From positions 26,182,201 to 26,246,200 of the forward strand of contig CM069589.1 of assembly GCA_035771175.1 (NCBI GenBank): 64,000 nt of DNA, written 5' to 3'. Both the position numbers and the translations under genes were made by a program. The notes under the pieces are model-generated. The model worked only from the letters and a program-made list of their open reading frames with translations. It was not told where the DNA came from and did not search any database. Every line of letters begins with the position of its first letter. Positions within the stretch are counted from its first letter, which is position 1. Positions 1 to 11,800 of the stretch are shown piece by piece. Origin of the DNA: Paratinospora sagittata (Eukaryota; Streptophyta; Magnoliopsida; Ranunculales; Menispermaceae).

Positions 1-2264
1 TCATTCAATTACTTCTCGTATGAATCGATAAGAAAAATTCAAATAGGCTTACAGTTTAATCCTGACACTGATATGAGTTAATAAAAAGGCGTTGAAAATA
101 TTGTTTCTTCTTCTTTCCAAGGAATGTGCAATCACTCAAATTGGAGTCCGGAAGAAAACGTTATGGCTATTTTAATGTTTGTTACCCATTGACCACCGTA
201 CTTGTGAATCTAATCAGCAATCAAAATCAAAAAGCCTTAGCCATTTCTTTGGAAGTATGATTTGAGTTATTCGAAAGACGTTTAAAATATCGTTTCTTCC
301 TCTTTTCAAAGCATTTTTAATCCCTCAAACTGGAGTCAGGAATAAAATGTTATGGCTATTTGAATATTTTATCCCGATCAATCAACATACATATCGACCA
401 AATCGTGAAGAAATCTTCAAAAAGCCATAACTTTTTATCCCGACTTTGATTTCAAGGAGTGAAAAAGAATTGAAAATGCCTTTTCTTCCCATTTCTAACG
501 CATGTTCAATCAGACAAATTGGAGTCAGAATGAAAACGTTATGGTTATTTTAAAGTTTCACACCGATCATTCAATTACTTCTCGTATGAATCGATAAGAA
601 AAATTCAAATAGACTTACAGTTTAATCCTGACACTGATATGAGTTAATAAAAAGGCGTTGAAAGTATTGTTTCTTCTTCTTTCCAAGGAATGTGCAATCA
701 CTCAAATTGGAGTCCGGAAGAAAACGTTATGGCTATTTTAATGTTTGTAACCCATTGACCACCGTACTTGTGAATCTAATCAGCAATCAAAATCAAAAAG
801 CCTTAGCCATTTCTTTGGAAATATGATTTGAGTTATTCGAAAGACGTTCAAAATATCGTTTCTTCCTCTTTTCAAAGCATTTTTAATCACTCAAACTGGA
901 GTCAGGAATAAAATGTTATGGCTATTTGAATATTTTATCCCGATCAATCAACATACATATAGACCAAATCGTGAAGAAATCTTCAAAAAGCCATAACTTT
1001 TTATCCCGACTTTGATTTCAAGGAGTGAAAAAGAATTGAAAATGCCTTTTCTTCCCATTTCTAACGCATGTTCAATCAGACAAATTGGAGTCAGAATGAA
1101 AACGTTATGGTTATTTTAAAGTTTCACACCGATCATTCAATTACTTCTCGTATGAATCGATAAGAAAAATTCAAATAGACTTACAGTTTAATCCTGACAC
1201 TGATATGAGTTAATAAAAAGGCGTTGAAAATATTGTTTCCTCTTCTTTCCAAGGAATGTGCAATCACTCAAATTGGAGTCCAGAAGAAAACGTTATGGCT
1301 ATTTTAATGTTTGTTACCCATTGACCACCGTACTTGTGAATCTAATCAGCAATCAAAATCAAAAAGCCTTAGCCATTTCTTTGGAAGTATGATTTGAGTT
1401 ATTCGAAAGACGTTTAAAATATCGTTTCTTCCTCCTTCCAAAGCATTTTTAATCACTCAATATGGAGTCAGGAATAAAATGTTATGGCTATTTGAATATT
1501 TTATCCCAATCAATCAACTTACTTATCGACCAAATCGTGAAGAAATGTTCAAAAAGCCATAACTTTTTATCTAGACTTTGATTTCAAGGAGTGAAAAAGA
1601 ATTGAAAATGCCTTTTCATCCCATTTCTAACGCATGTTCAATCAGACAAATTGGAGTCAGAATGAAAACGTTATGGTTATTTTAAAGTTTCACACCGATC
1701 ATTCAATTACTTCTCGTATGAATCGATAAGAAAAATTCAAATAGACTTACAGTTTAATCCTGACACTGATATGAGTTTATAAAAAGGCGTTGAAAATATT
1801 GTTTCTTCTTCTTTCCAAGGAATGTGCAATCACTCAAATTGGAGTCCGGAAGAAAACGTTATGGCTATTTTAATGTTTGTTACCCATTGACCACCGTACT
1901 TGTGAATCTAATCAGCAATCAAAATCAAAAAGCCTTAGCCATTTCTTTGGAAGTATGATTTGAGTTATTCGAAAGACGTTCAAAATATCGTTTCTTCCTC
2001 TTTTCAAAGCATTTTTAATCACTCAAACTGGAGTCAGGAATAAAATGTTATGGCGATTTGAATATTTTATCCCGATCAATCAACATACATATCGACCAAA
2101 TCGTGAAGAAATCTTCAAAAAGCCATAACTTTTTATCCCGACTTTGATTTCAAGGAGTGAAAAAGAATTGAAAATCCCGTTTCTTCCCATTTCTAACGCA
2201 TGTTCAATCAGACAAATTGGAGTCAGAATGAAAACGTTATGGTTATTTTAAAGTTTCACACCGA

Positions 2265-2452
2265 TCATTCAATTACTTCTCGTATGAATCGATAAGAAAA
2301 ATTCAAATAGACTTACAGTTTAATCCTGACACTGATATGAGTTAATAAAAAGGCGTTGAAAATATTGTTTCTTCTTCTTTCCAAGGAATGTGCAATCACT
2401 CAAATTGGAGTCCGGAAGAAAACGTTATGGCTATTTTAATGTTTGTTACCCA
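2265..2452 (+). repeat. Subunit A of the monomer (188 bp)
   Basis: First of three diverged subunits. It begins 'tcattcaattacttctcg' and ends just after 'tttgttaccca'. Its start resembles the start of subunit C ('tcaatcaacat'), and its last third closely matches the ends of B and C. It is 1 bp shorter than the other two: the 'ggagtc' anchor spacing is 189 (A to B), 189 (B to C) and 188 (C to the next A). The boundary is a convention set by alignment of the subunits; the true junction could be anywhere in the period. Confidence 0.85.
2401..2444 (+). repeat. Conserved 44-bp box, subunit A copy
   Basis: The box starts 'caaattggagtccgg' and ends 'ttaatgttt'. Compared with the equivalent boxes of subunits B and C, 34 of 44 positions are the same in all three by my alignment; the variable ones are 5, 13, 15, 17, 18, 23, 31, 37, 40 and 41. 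The core 'gttatgg' is shared by all three. This is clearly more conserved than the rest of the subunit. A protein-binding or nucleosome-positioning role is possible but is inference. Confidence 0.75.
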
Positions 2453-2641
2453 TTGACCACCGTACTTGTGAATCTAATCAGCAATCAAAATCAAAAAGCC
2501 TTAGCCATTTCTTTGGAAGTATGATTTGAGTTATTCGAAAGACGTTTAAAATATCGTTTCTTCCACCTTTCAAAGCATTTTTAATCACTCAATATGGAGT
2601 CAGGAATAAAATGTTATGGCTATTTGAATATTTTATCCCGA
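2453..2641 (+). repeat. Subunit B of the monomer (189 bp)
   Basis: Second subunit, beginning 'ttgaccaccgtacttgtg'. It aligns with A and C through the T-rich tract ('gtttcttcc' here, 'gtttcttcttc' in A, 'ttttcttccc' in C) and through the 44-bp box. Most of the linked haplotype sites lie in this subunit or just inside C, so it carries much of the information that separates monomer types along the array. Confidence 0.85.
2590..2633 (+). repeat. Conserved 44-bp box, subunit B copy
   Basis: Same box in subunit B, exactly 189 bp downstream. In this monomer it starts 'caatatggagtcagg'; in many others it starts 'caaactggagtcagg'. The 34-of-44 count uses the 'caaactgg' form. It contains 'ataaaatgttatgg', from which the 'atg' start of the spurious reading frames comes. 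Confidence 0.75.
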
Positions 2642-2830
2642 TCAATCAACTTACTTATCGACCAAATCGTGAAGAAATGTTCAAAAAGCCATAACTTTTT
2701 ATCCCGACTTTGATTTCAAGGAGTGAAAAAGAATTGAAAATGCCTTTTCTTCCCATTTCTAACGCATGTTCAATCAGACAAATTGGAGTCAGAATGAAAA
2801 CGTTATGGTTATTTTAAAGTTTCACACCGA
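2642..2830 (+). repeat. Subunit C of the monomer (189 bp)
   Basis: Third subunit, beginning 'tcaatcaacttacttatcg'. It holds 'gaagaaatgttc', which in other copies is 'gaagaaatcttc', a short inverted repeat (GAAGA/TCTTC around AA). It also holds 'aaaatgcctttt', changed to 'aaaatgtctttt' in many copies between about 32 and 52 kb. It ends with 'aagtttcacaccga'; the 11-bp deletion junctions fall at this end. Confidence 0.85.
2779..2822 (+). repeat. Conserved 44-bp box, subunit C copy
   Basis: Same box in subunit C, starting 'caaattggagtcagaatg' and ending 'ttaaagttt'. Later variants inside it mark array regions: 'ggagacag' at 48021, 49719, 51983 and 53115; 'aaaatgttatgg' in monomers such as 58, 63, 68, 74, 87 and 91; and 'cataatg' with 'cgtaatgg' at three of the four deletion junctions. 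Confidence 0.75.
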
Positions 2831-5800
2831 TCATTCAATTACTTCTCGTATGAATCGATAAGAAAAATTCAAATAGACTTACAGTTTAATCCTGACACTG
2901 ATATGAGTTAATAAAAAGGCGTTGAAAATATTGTTTCTTCTTCTTTCCAAGGAATATGCAATCACTCAAATTGGAGTCTGGAAGAAAACGTTATGCCTAT
3001 TTTAATGTTTGTTACCCATTGACCACCGTACTTGTGAATCTAATCAGCAATCAAAATCAAAAAGCCTTAGCCATTTCTTTGGAAGTATGATTTGAGTTAT
3101 TCGAAAGACGTTTAAAATATCGTTTCTTCCTCCTTTCAAAGCATTTTTAATCACTCAATATGGAGTCAGGAATAAAATGTTATGGCTATTTGAATATTTT
3201 ATCCCAATCAATCAACTTACTTATCGACCAAATCGTGAAGAAATGTTCAAAAAGCCATAACTTTTTATCCCGACTTTGATTCCAAGGAGTGAAAAAGAAT
3301 TGAAAATGCCTTTTCATCCCATTTCTAACGCATGTTCAATCAGACAAATTGGAGTCAGAATGAAAACGTTATGGTTATTTTAAAGTTTCACACCGATCAT
3401 TCAATTACTTCTCGTATGAATCGATAAGAAAAATTCAAATAGACTTACAGTTTAATCCTGACACTGATATGAGTTAATAAAAAGGCGTTGAAAATATTGT
3501 TTCTTCTTCTTTCCAAGGAATGTGCAATCACTCAAATTGGAGTCCGGAAGAAAACGTTATGGCTATTTTAATGTTTGTTACCCATTGACCACCGTACTTG
3601 TGAATCTAATCAGCAATCAAAATCAAAAAGCCTTAGCCATTTCTTTGGAAGTATGATTTGAGTTATTCGAAAGGCGTTCAAAATATCGTTTCTTCCTCTT
3701 TTCAAAGCATTTTTAATCACTCAAACTGGAGTCAGGAATAAAATGTTATGGCTATTTGAATATTTTATCCCGATCAATCAACATACATATCGACCAAATC
3801 GTGAAGAAATCTTCAAAAAGCCATAACTTTTTATCCCGACTTTGATTTCAAGGAGTGAAAAAGAATTGAAAATGCCTTTTCTTCCCATTTCTAACGCATG
3901 TTCAATCAGACAAATTGGAGTCAGAATGAAAACGTTATGGTTATTTTAAAGTTTCACACCGATCATTCAATTACTTCTCGAATGAATCGATAAGAAAAAT
4001 TCAAATAGACTTACAGTTTAATCCTGACACTGATATGAGTTAATAAAAAGGCGTTGAAAATATTGTTTCTTCTTCTTTCCAAGGAATGTGCAATCACTCA
4101 AATTGGAGTCCGGAAGAAAACGTTATGGCTATTTTAATGTTTGTTACCCATTGACCACCGTACTTGTGAATCTAATCAGCATTCAAAATCAAAAAGCCTT
4201 AGCCATTTCTTTGGAAGTATGATTTGAGTTATTCGAAAGACGTTTAAAATATCGTTTCTTCCTCCTTTCAAAGCATTTTTAATCACTCAATATGGAGTCA
4301 GGAATAAAATGTTATGGCTATTTGAATATTTTATCCCGATCAATCAACTTACTTATCGACCAAATCGTGAAGAAATGTTCAAAAAGCCATAACTTTTTAT
4401 CCCGACTTTGATTTCAAGGAGTGAAAAAGAATTGAAAATGCCTTTTCTTCCCATTTCTAACGCATGTTCAATCAGACAAATTGGAGTCAGAATGAAAACG
4501 TTATGGTTATTTTAAAGTTTCACACCGATCATTCAATTACTTCTCGTATGAATCGATAAGAAAAATTCAAATAGACTTACAGTTTAATCCTGACACTGAT
4601 ATGAGTTAATAAAAAGGCGTTGAAAATATTGTTTCTTCTTCTTTCCAAGGAATGTGCAATCACTCAAATTGGAGTCCGGAAGAAAATGTGATGGCTATTT
4701 TAATGTTTGTTACCCATTGACCACCGTACTTGTGAATCTAATCAGCAATCAAAATCAAAAAGCCTTAGCCATTTCTTTGGAAGTATGATTTGAGTTATTC
4801 GAAAGACGTTTAAAATATCGTTTCTTCCTCCTTTCAAAGCATTTTTAATCACTCAATATGGAGTCAGGAATAAAATGTTATGGCTATTTGAATATTTTAT
4901 CCCAATCAATCAACTTACTTATCGACCAAATCGTGAAGAAATGTTCAAAAAGCCATAACTTTTTATCCCGACTTTGATTCCAAGGAGTGAAAAAGAATTG
5001 AAAATGCCTTTTCATCCCATTTCTAACGCATGTTCAATCAGACAAATTGGAGTCAGAATGAAAACGTTATGGTTATTTTAAAGTTTCACACCGATCATTC
5101 AATTACTTCTCGTATGAATCGATAAGAAAAATTCAAATAGACTTACAGTTTAATCCTGACACTGATATGAGTTAATAAAAAGGCGTTGAAAATATTGTTT
5201 CTTCTTCTTTCCAAGGAATGTGCAATCACTCAAATTGGAGTCCGGAAGAAAACGTTATGGCTATTTTAATGTTTGTTACCCATTGACCACCGTACTTGTG
5301 AATCTAATCAGCAATCAAAATCAAAAAGCCTTAGCCATTTCTTTGGAAGTATGATTTGAGTTATTCGAAAGGCGTTCAAAATATCGTTTCTTCCTCTTTT
5401 CAAAGCATTTTTAATCACTCAAACTGGAGTCAGGAATAAAATGTTATGGCTATTTGAATATTTTATCCCGATCAATCAACATACATATCGACCAAATCGT
5501 GAAGAAATCTTCAAAAAGCCATAACTTTTTATCCCGACTTTGATTTCAAGGAGTGAAAAAGAATTGAAAATGCCTTTTTTTCCCATTTCTAACGCATGTT
5601 CAATCAGACAAATTGGAGTCAGAATGAAAACGTTATGGTTATTTTAAAGTTTCACACCGATCATTCAATTACTTCTCGTATGAATCGATAAGAAAAATTC
5701 AAATAGACTTACAGTTTAATCCTGACACTGATATGAGTTAATAAAAAGGCGTTGAAAATATTGTTTCTTCTTCTTTCCAAGGAATGTGCAATCACTCAAA

Positions 5801-8800
5801 TTGGAGTCCGGAAGAAAACGTTATGGCTATTTTAATGTTTGTTACCCATTGACCACCGTACTTGTGAATCTAATCAGCATTCAAAATCAAAAAGCCTTAG
5901 CCATTTCTTTGGAAGTATGATTTGAGTTATTCGAAAGACGTTTAAAATATCGTTTCTTCCTCCTTTCAAAGCATTTTTAATCACTCAATATGGAGTCAGG
6001 AATAAAATGTTATGGCTATTTGAATATTTTATCCCGATCAATCAACTTACTTATCGACCAAATCGTGAAGAAATGTTCAAAAAGCCATAACTTTTTATCC
6101 CGACTTTGATTTCAAGGAGTGAAAAAGAATTGAAAATGCCTTTTCTTCCCATTTCTAACGCATGTTCAATCAGACAAATTGGAGTCAGAATGAAAACGTT
6201 ATGGTTATTTTAAAGTTTCACACCGATCATTCAATTACTTCTCGTATGAATCGATAAGAAAAATTCAAATAGACTTACAGTTTAATCCTGACACTGATAT
6301 GAGTTAATAAAAAGGCGTTGAAAATATTGTTTCTTCTTCTTTCCAAGGAATGTGCAATCACTCAAATTGGAGTCCGGAAGAAAACGTTATGGCTATTTTA
6401 ATGTTTGTTACCCATTGACCACCGTACTTGTGAATCTAATCAGCATTCAAAATCAAAAAGCCTTAGCCATTTCTTTGGAAGTATGATTTGAGTTATTCGA
6501 AAGACGTTTAAAATATCGTTTCTTCCTCCTTTCAAAGCATTTTTAATCACTCAATATGGAGTCAGGAATAAAATGTTATGGCTATTTGAATATTTTATCC
6601 CCATCAATCAACTTACTTATCGACCAAATCGTGAAGAAATGTTCAAAAAGCCATAACTTTTTATCCCGACTTTGATTCCAAGGAGTGAAAAAGAATTGAA
6701 AATGCCTTTTCATCCCATTTCTAACGCATGTTCAATCAGACAAATTGGAGTCAGAATGAAAACGTTATGGTTATTTTAAAGTTTCACACCGATCATTCAA
6801 TTACTTCTCGTATGAATCGATAAGAAAAATTCAAATAGACTTACAGTTTAATCCTGACACTGATATGAGTTAATAAAAAGGCGTTGAAAATATTGTTTCT
6901 TCTTCTTTCCAAGGAATGTGCAATCACTCAAATTGGAGTCCGGAAGAAAACGTTATGGCTATTTTAATGTTTGTTACCCATTGACCACCGTACTTGTGAA
7001 TCTAATCAGCAATCAAAATCAAAAAGCCTTAGCCATTTCTTTGGAAGTATGATTTGAGTTATTCGAAAGACGTTTAAAATATCGTTTCTTCCTCCTTTCA
7101 AAGCATTTTTAATCACTCAATATGGAGTCAGGAATAAAATGTTATGGCTATTTGAATATTTTATCCCGATCAATCAACTTACTTATCGACCAAATCGTGA
7201 AGAAATGTTCAAAAAGCCATAACTTTTTATCCCGACTTTGATTCCAAGGAGTGAAAAAGAATTGAAAATGCCTTTTCATCCCATTTCTAACGCATGTTCA
7301 ATCAGACAAATTGGAGTCAGAATGAAAACGTTATGGTTATTTTAAAGTTTCACACCGATCATTCAATTACTTCTCGTATGAATCGATAAGAAAAATTCAA
7401 ATAGACTTACAGTTTAATCCTGACACTGATATGAGTTAATAAAAAGGCGTTGAAAATATTGTTTCTTCTTCTTTCCAAGGAATGTGCAATCACTCAAATT
7501 GGAGTCCGGAAGAAAACGTTATGGCTATTTTAATGTTTGTTACCCATTGACCACCGTACTTGTGAATCTAATCAGCAATCAAAATCAAAAAGCCTTAGCC
7601 ATTTCTTTGGAAGTATGATTTGAGTTATTCGAAAGACGTTTAAAATATCGTTTCTTCCTCCTTTCAAAGCATTTTTAATCACTCAATATGGAGTCAGGAA
7701 TAAAATGTTATGGCTATTTGAATATTTTATCCCGATCAATCAACTTACTTATCGACCAAATCGTGAAGAAATGTTCAAAAAGCCATAACTTTTTATCCCG
7801 ACTTTGATTTCAAGGAGTGAAAAAGAATTGAAAATGCCTTTTCTTCCCATTTCTAACGCATGTTCAATCAGACAAATTGGAGTCAGAATGAAAACGTTAT
7901 GGTTATTTTAAAGTTTCACACCGATCATTCAATTACTTCTCGTATGAATCGATAAGAAAAATTCAAATAGACTTACAGTTTAATCCTGACACTGATATGA
8001 GTTAATAAAAAGGCGTTGAAAATATTGTTTCTTCTTCTTTCCAAGGAATATGCAATCACTCAAATTGGAGTCCGGAAGAAAACGTTATGCCTATTTTAAT
8101 GTTTGTTACCCATTGACCACCGTACTTGCGAATCTAATCAGCAATCAAAATCAAAAAGCCTTAGCCATTTCTTTGGAAGTATGATTTGAGTTATTCGAAA
8201 GACGTTTAAAATATCGTTTCTTCCTCCTTTCAAAGCATTTTTAATCACTCAATATGGAGTCAGGAATAAAATGTTATGGCTATTTGAATATTTTATCCCA
8301 ATCAATCAACTTACTTATCGACCAAATCGTGAAGAAATGTTCAAAAAGCCATAACTTTTTATCCCGACTTTGATTCCAACGAGTGAAAAAGAATTGAAAA
8401 TGCCTTTTCATCCCATTTCTAACGCATGTTCAATCAGACAAATTGGAGTCAGAATGAAAACGTTATGGTTATTTTAAAGTTTCACACCGATCATTCAATT
8501 ACTTCTCGTATGAATCGATAAGAAAAATTCAAATAGACTTACAGTTTAATCCTGACACTGATATGAGTTAATAAAAAGGCGTTGAAAATATTGTTTCTTC
8601 TTCTTTCCAAGGAATGTGCAATCACTCAAATTGGAGTCCGGAAGAAAACGTTATGGCTATTTTAATGTTTGTTACCCATTGACCACCGTATTTGTGAATC
8701 TAATCAGCAATCAAAATCTAAAAGCCTTAGCCATTTCTTTGGAAGTATGATTTGAGTTATTCGAAAGACGTTCAAAATATCGTTTCTTCCTCTTTTCAAA

Positions 8801-11800
8801 GCATTTTTAATCACTCAAACTGGAGTCAGGAATAAAATGTTATGGCTATTTGAATATTTTATCCCGATCAATCAACATACATATCGACCAAATCGTGAAG
8901 AAATCTTCAAAAAGCCATAACTTTTTATCCCGACTTTGATTTCAAGGAGTGAAAAAGAATTGAAAATGCCTTTTCTTCCCATTTCTAACGCATGTTCAAT
9001 CAGACAAATTGGAGTCAGAATGAAAACGTTATGGTTATTTTAAAGTTTCACACCGATCATTCAATTACTTCTCGTATGAATCGATAAGAAAAATTCAAAT
9101 AGACTTACAGTTTAATCCTGACACTGATATGAGTTAATAAAAAGGCGTTGAAAATATTGTTTCTTCTTCTTTCCAAGGAATGTGCAATCACTCAAATTGG
9201 AGTCCGGAAGAAAACATGATGGCTATTTTAATGTTTGTTACCCATTGACCACCGTACTTGTGAATCTAATCAGCAATCAAAATCAAAAAGCCTTAGCCAT
9301 TTCTTTGGAAGTATGATTTGAGTTATTCGAAAGACGTTTAAAATATCGTTTCTTCCTCCTTTCAAAGCATTTTTAATCACTCAATATGGAGTCAGGAATA
9401 AAATGTTATGGCTATTTGAATATTTTATCCCGATCAATCAACTTACTTATCGACCAAATCGTGAAGAAATGTTCAAAAAGCCATAACTTTTTATCCCGAC
9501 TTTGATTTCAAGGAGTGAAAAAGAATTGAAAATGCCTTTTCTTCCCATTTCTAACGCATGTTCAATCAGACAAATTGGAGTCAGAATGAAAACGTTATGG
9601 TTATTTTAAAGTTTCACACCGATCATTCAATTACTTCTCGTATGAATCGATAAGAAAAATTCAAATAGACTTACAGTTTAATCCTGACACTGATATGAGT
9701 TAATAAAAAGGCGTTGAAAATATTGTTTCTTCTTCTTTCCAAGGAATGTGCAATCACTCAAATTGGAGTTCGGAAGAAAACGTTATGGCTATTTTAATGT
9801 TTGTTACCCATTGACCACCGTACTTGTGAATCTAATCAGCAATCAAAATCAAAAAGCCTTAGCCATTTCTTTGGAAGTATGATTTGAGTTATTCGAAAGA
9901 CGTTTAAAATATCGTTTCTTCCTCCTTTCAAAGCATTTTTAATCACTCAATATGGAGTCAGGAATAAAATGTTATGGCTATTTGAATATTTTATCCCGAT
10001 CAATCAACTTACTTATCGACCAAATCGTGAAGAAATGTTCAAAAAGCCATAACTTTTTATCCCGACTTTGATTTCAAGGAGTGAAAAAGAATTGAAAATG
10101 CCTTTTCTTCCCATTTCTAACGCATGTTCAATCAGAGAAATTGGAGTCAGAATGAAAACGTTATGGTTATTTTAAAGTTTCACACCGATCATTCAATTAC
10201 TTCTCGTATGAATCGATAAGAAAAATTCAAATAGACTTACAGTTTAATCCTGACACTGATATGAGTTAATAAAAAGGCATTGAAAATATTGTTTCTTCTT
10301 CTTTCCAAGGAATGTGCAATCACTCAAATTGGAGTCCGGAAGAAAACGTTATGGCTATTTTAATGTTTGTTACCCATTGACCACCGTATTTGTGAATCTA
10401 ATCAGCAATCAAAATCAAAAAGCCTTAGCCATTTCTTTGGAAGTATGATTTGAGTTATTCGAAAGACGTTCAAAATATCGTTTCTTCCTCTTTTCAAAGC
10501 ATTTTTAATCACTCAAACTGGAGTCAGGAATAAAATGTTATGGCTATTTGAATATTTTATCCCGATCAATCAACATACATATCGACCAAATCGTGAAGAA
10601 ATCTTCAAAAAGCCATAACTTTTTATCCCGACTTTGATTTCAAGGAGTGAAAAAGAATTGAAAATGCCTTTTCTTCCCATTTCTAACGCATGTTCAATCA
10701 GACAAATTGGAGTCAGAATGAAAACGTTATGGTTATTTTAAAGTTTCACACCGATCATTCAATTACTTCTCGTATGAATCGATAAGAAAAATTCAAATAG
10801 ACTTACAGTTTAATCCTGACACTGATATGAGTTAATAAAAAGGCGTTGAAAATATTGTTTCTTCTTCTTTCCAAGGAATGTGCAATCACTCAAATTGGAG
10901 TCCGGAAGAAAACGTGATGGCTATTTTAATGTTTGTTACCCATTGACCACCGTACTTGTGAATCTAATCAGCAATCAAAATCAAAAAGCCTTAGCCATTT
11001 CTTTGGAAGTATGATTTGAGTTATTCGAAAGACGTTTAAAATATCGTTTCTTCCTCCTTTCAAAGCATTTTTAATCACTCAATATGGAGTCAGGAATAAA
11101 ATGTTATGGCTATTTGAATATTTTATCCCGATCAATCAACTTACTTATCGACCAAATCGTGAAGAAATGTTCAAAAAGCCATAACTTTTTATCCCGACTT
11201 TGATTTCAAGGAGTGAAAAAGAATTGAAAATGCCTTTTCTTCCCATTTCTAACGCATGTTCAATCAGACAAATTGGAGTCAGAATGAAAACGTTATGGTT
11301 ATTTTAAAGTTTCACACCGATCATTCAATTACTTCTCGTATGAATCGATAAGAAAAATTCAAATAGACTTACAGTTTAATCCTGACACTGATATGAGTTA
11401 ATAAAAAGGCGTTGAAAATATTGTTTCTTCTTCTTTCCAAGGAATATGCAATCACTCAAATTGGAGTCCGGAAGAAAACGTTATGCCTATTTTAATGTTT
11501 GTTACCCATTGACCACCGTACTTGTGAATCTAATCAGCAATCAAAATCAAAAAGCCTTAGCCATTTCTTTGGAAGTATGATTTGAGTTATTCGAAAGACG
11601 TTTAAAATATCGTTTCTTCCTCCTTTCAAAGCATTTTTAATCACTCAATATGGAGTCAGGAATAAAATGTTATGGCTATTTGAATATTTTATCCCAATCA
11701 ATCAACTTACTTATCGACCAAATCGTGAAGAAATGTTCAAAAAGCCATAACTTTTTATCCCGACTTTGATTCCAAGGAGTGAAAAAAAATTGAAAATGCC

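Larger units (their letters stand above)
2265..2830 (+). repeat. Representative 566-bp monomer (monomer 5)
   Basis: This copy is a reference for the monomer coordinates used elsewhere. It contains three homologous subunits in order: A (188 bp), B (189 bp) and C (189 bp). Linked variable sites, in monomer coordinates, are 283 T/C, 303 C/T, 329-330 TA/AC, 387 T/A, 391 T/A and 415 G/C. This copy carries the first state at each (haplotype 'B'). The other full set (haplotype 'A') reads 'cgttcaaaat', 'cctctttt', 'caaactgg', 'caacatacat' and 'aaatcttc'. Because 566 is not a multiple of three, any reading frame shifts at each monomer, which argues against a repetitive coding function. Confidence 0.95.

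Noticed and set aside
405..418. Short inverted repeat 'gaagaaatcttc' as an operator or hairpin
   Set aside because: The arms are only five bases, and in many monomers the site is 'gaagaaatgttc', which breaks the symmetry, so it is unlikely to be a maintained structure.
2265..2830. CENP-B box-like site in subunit B ('attcgaaagacgtt')
   Set aside because: It matches the TTCG and the following A of the known motif but lacks the CGGG half, so the match is too weak to claim.
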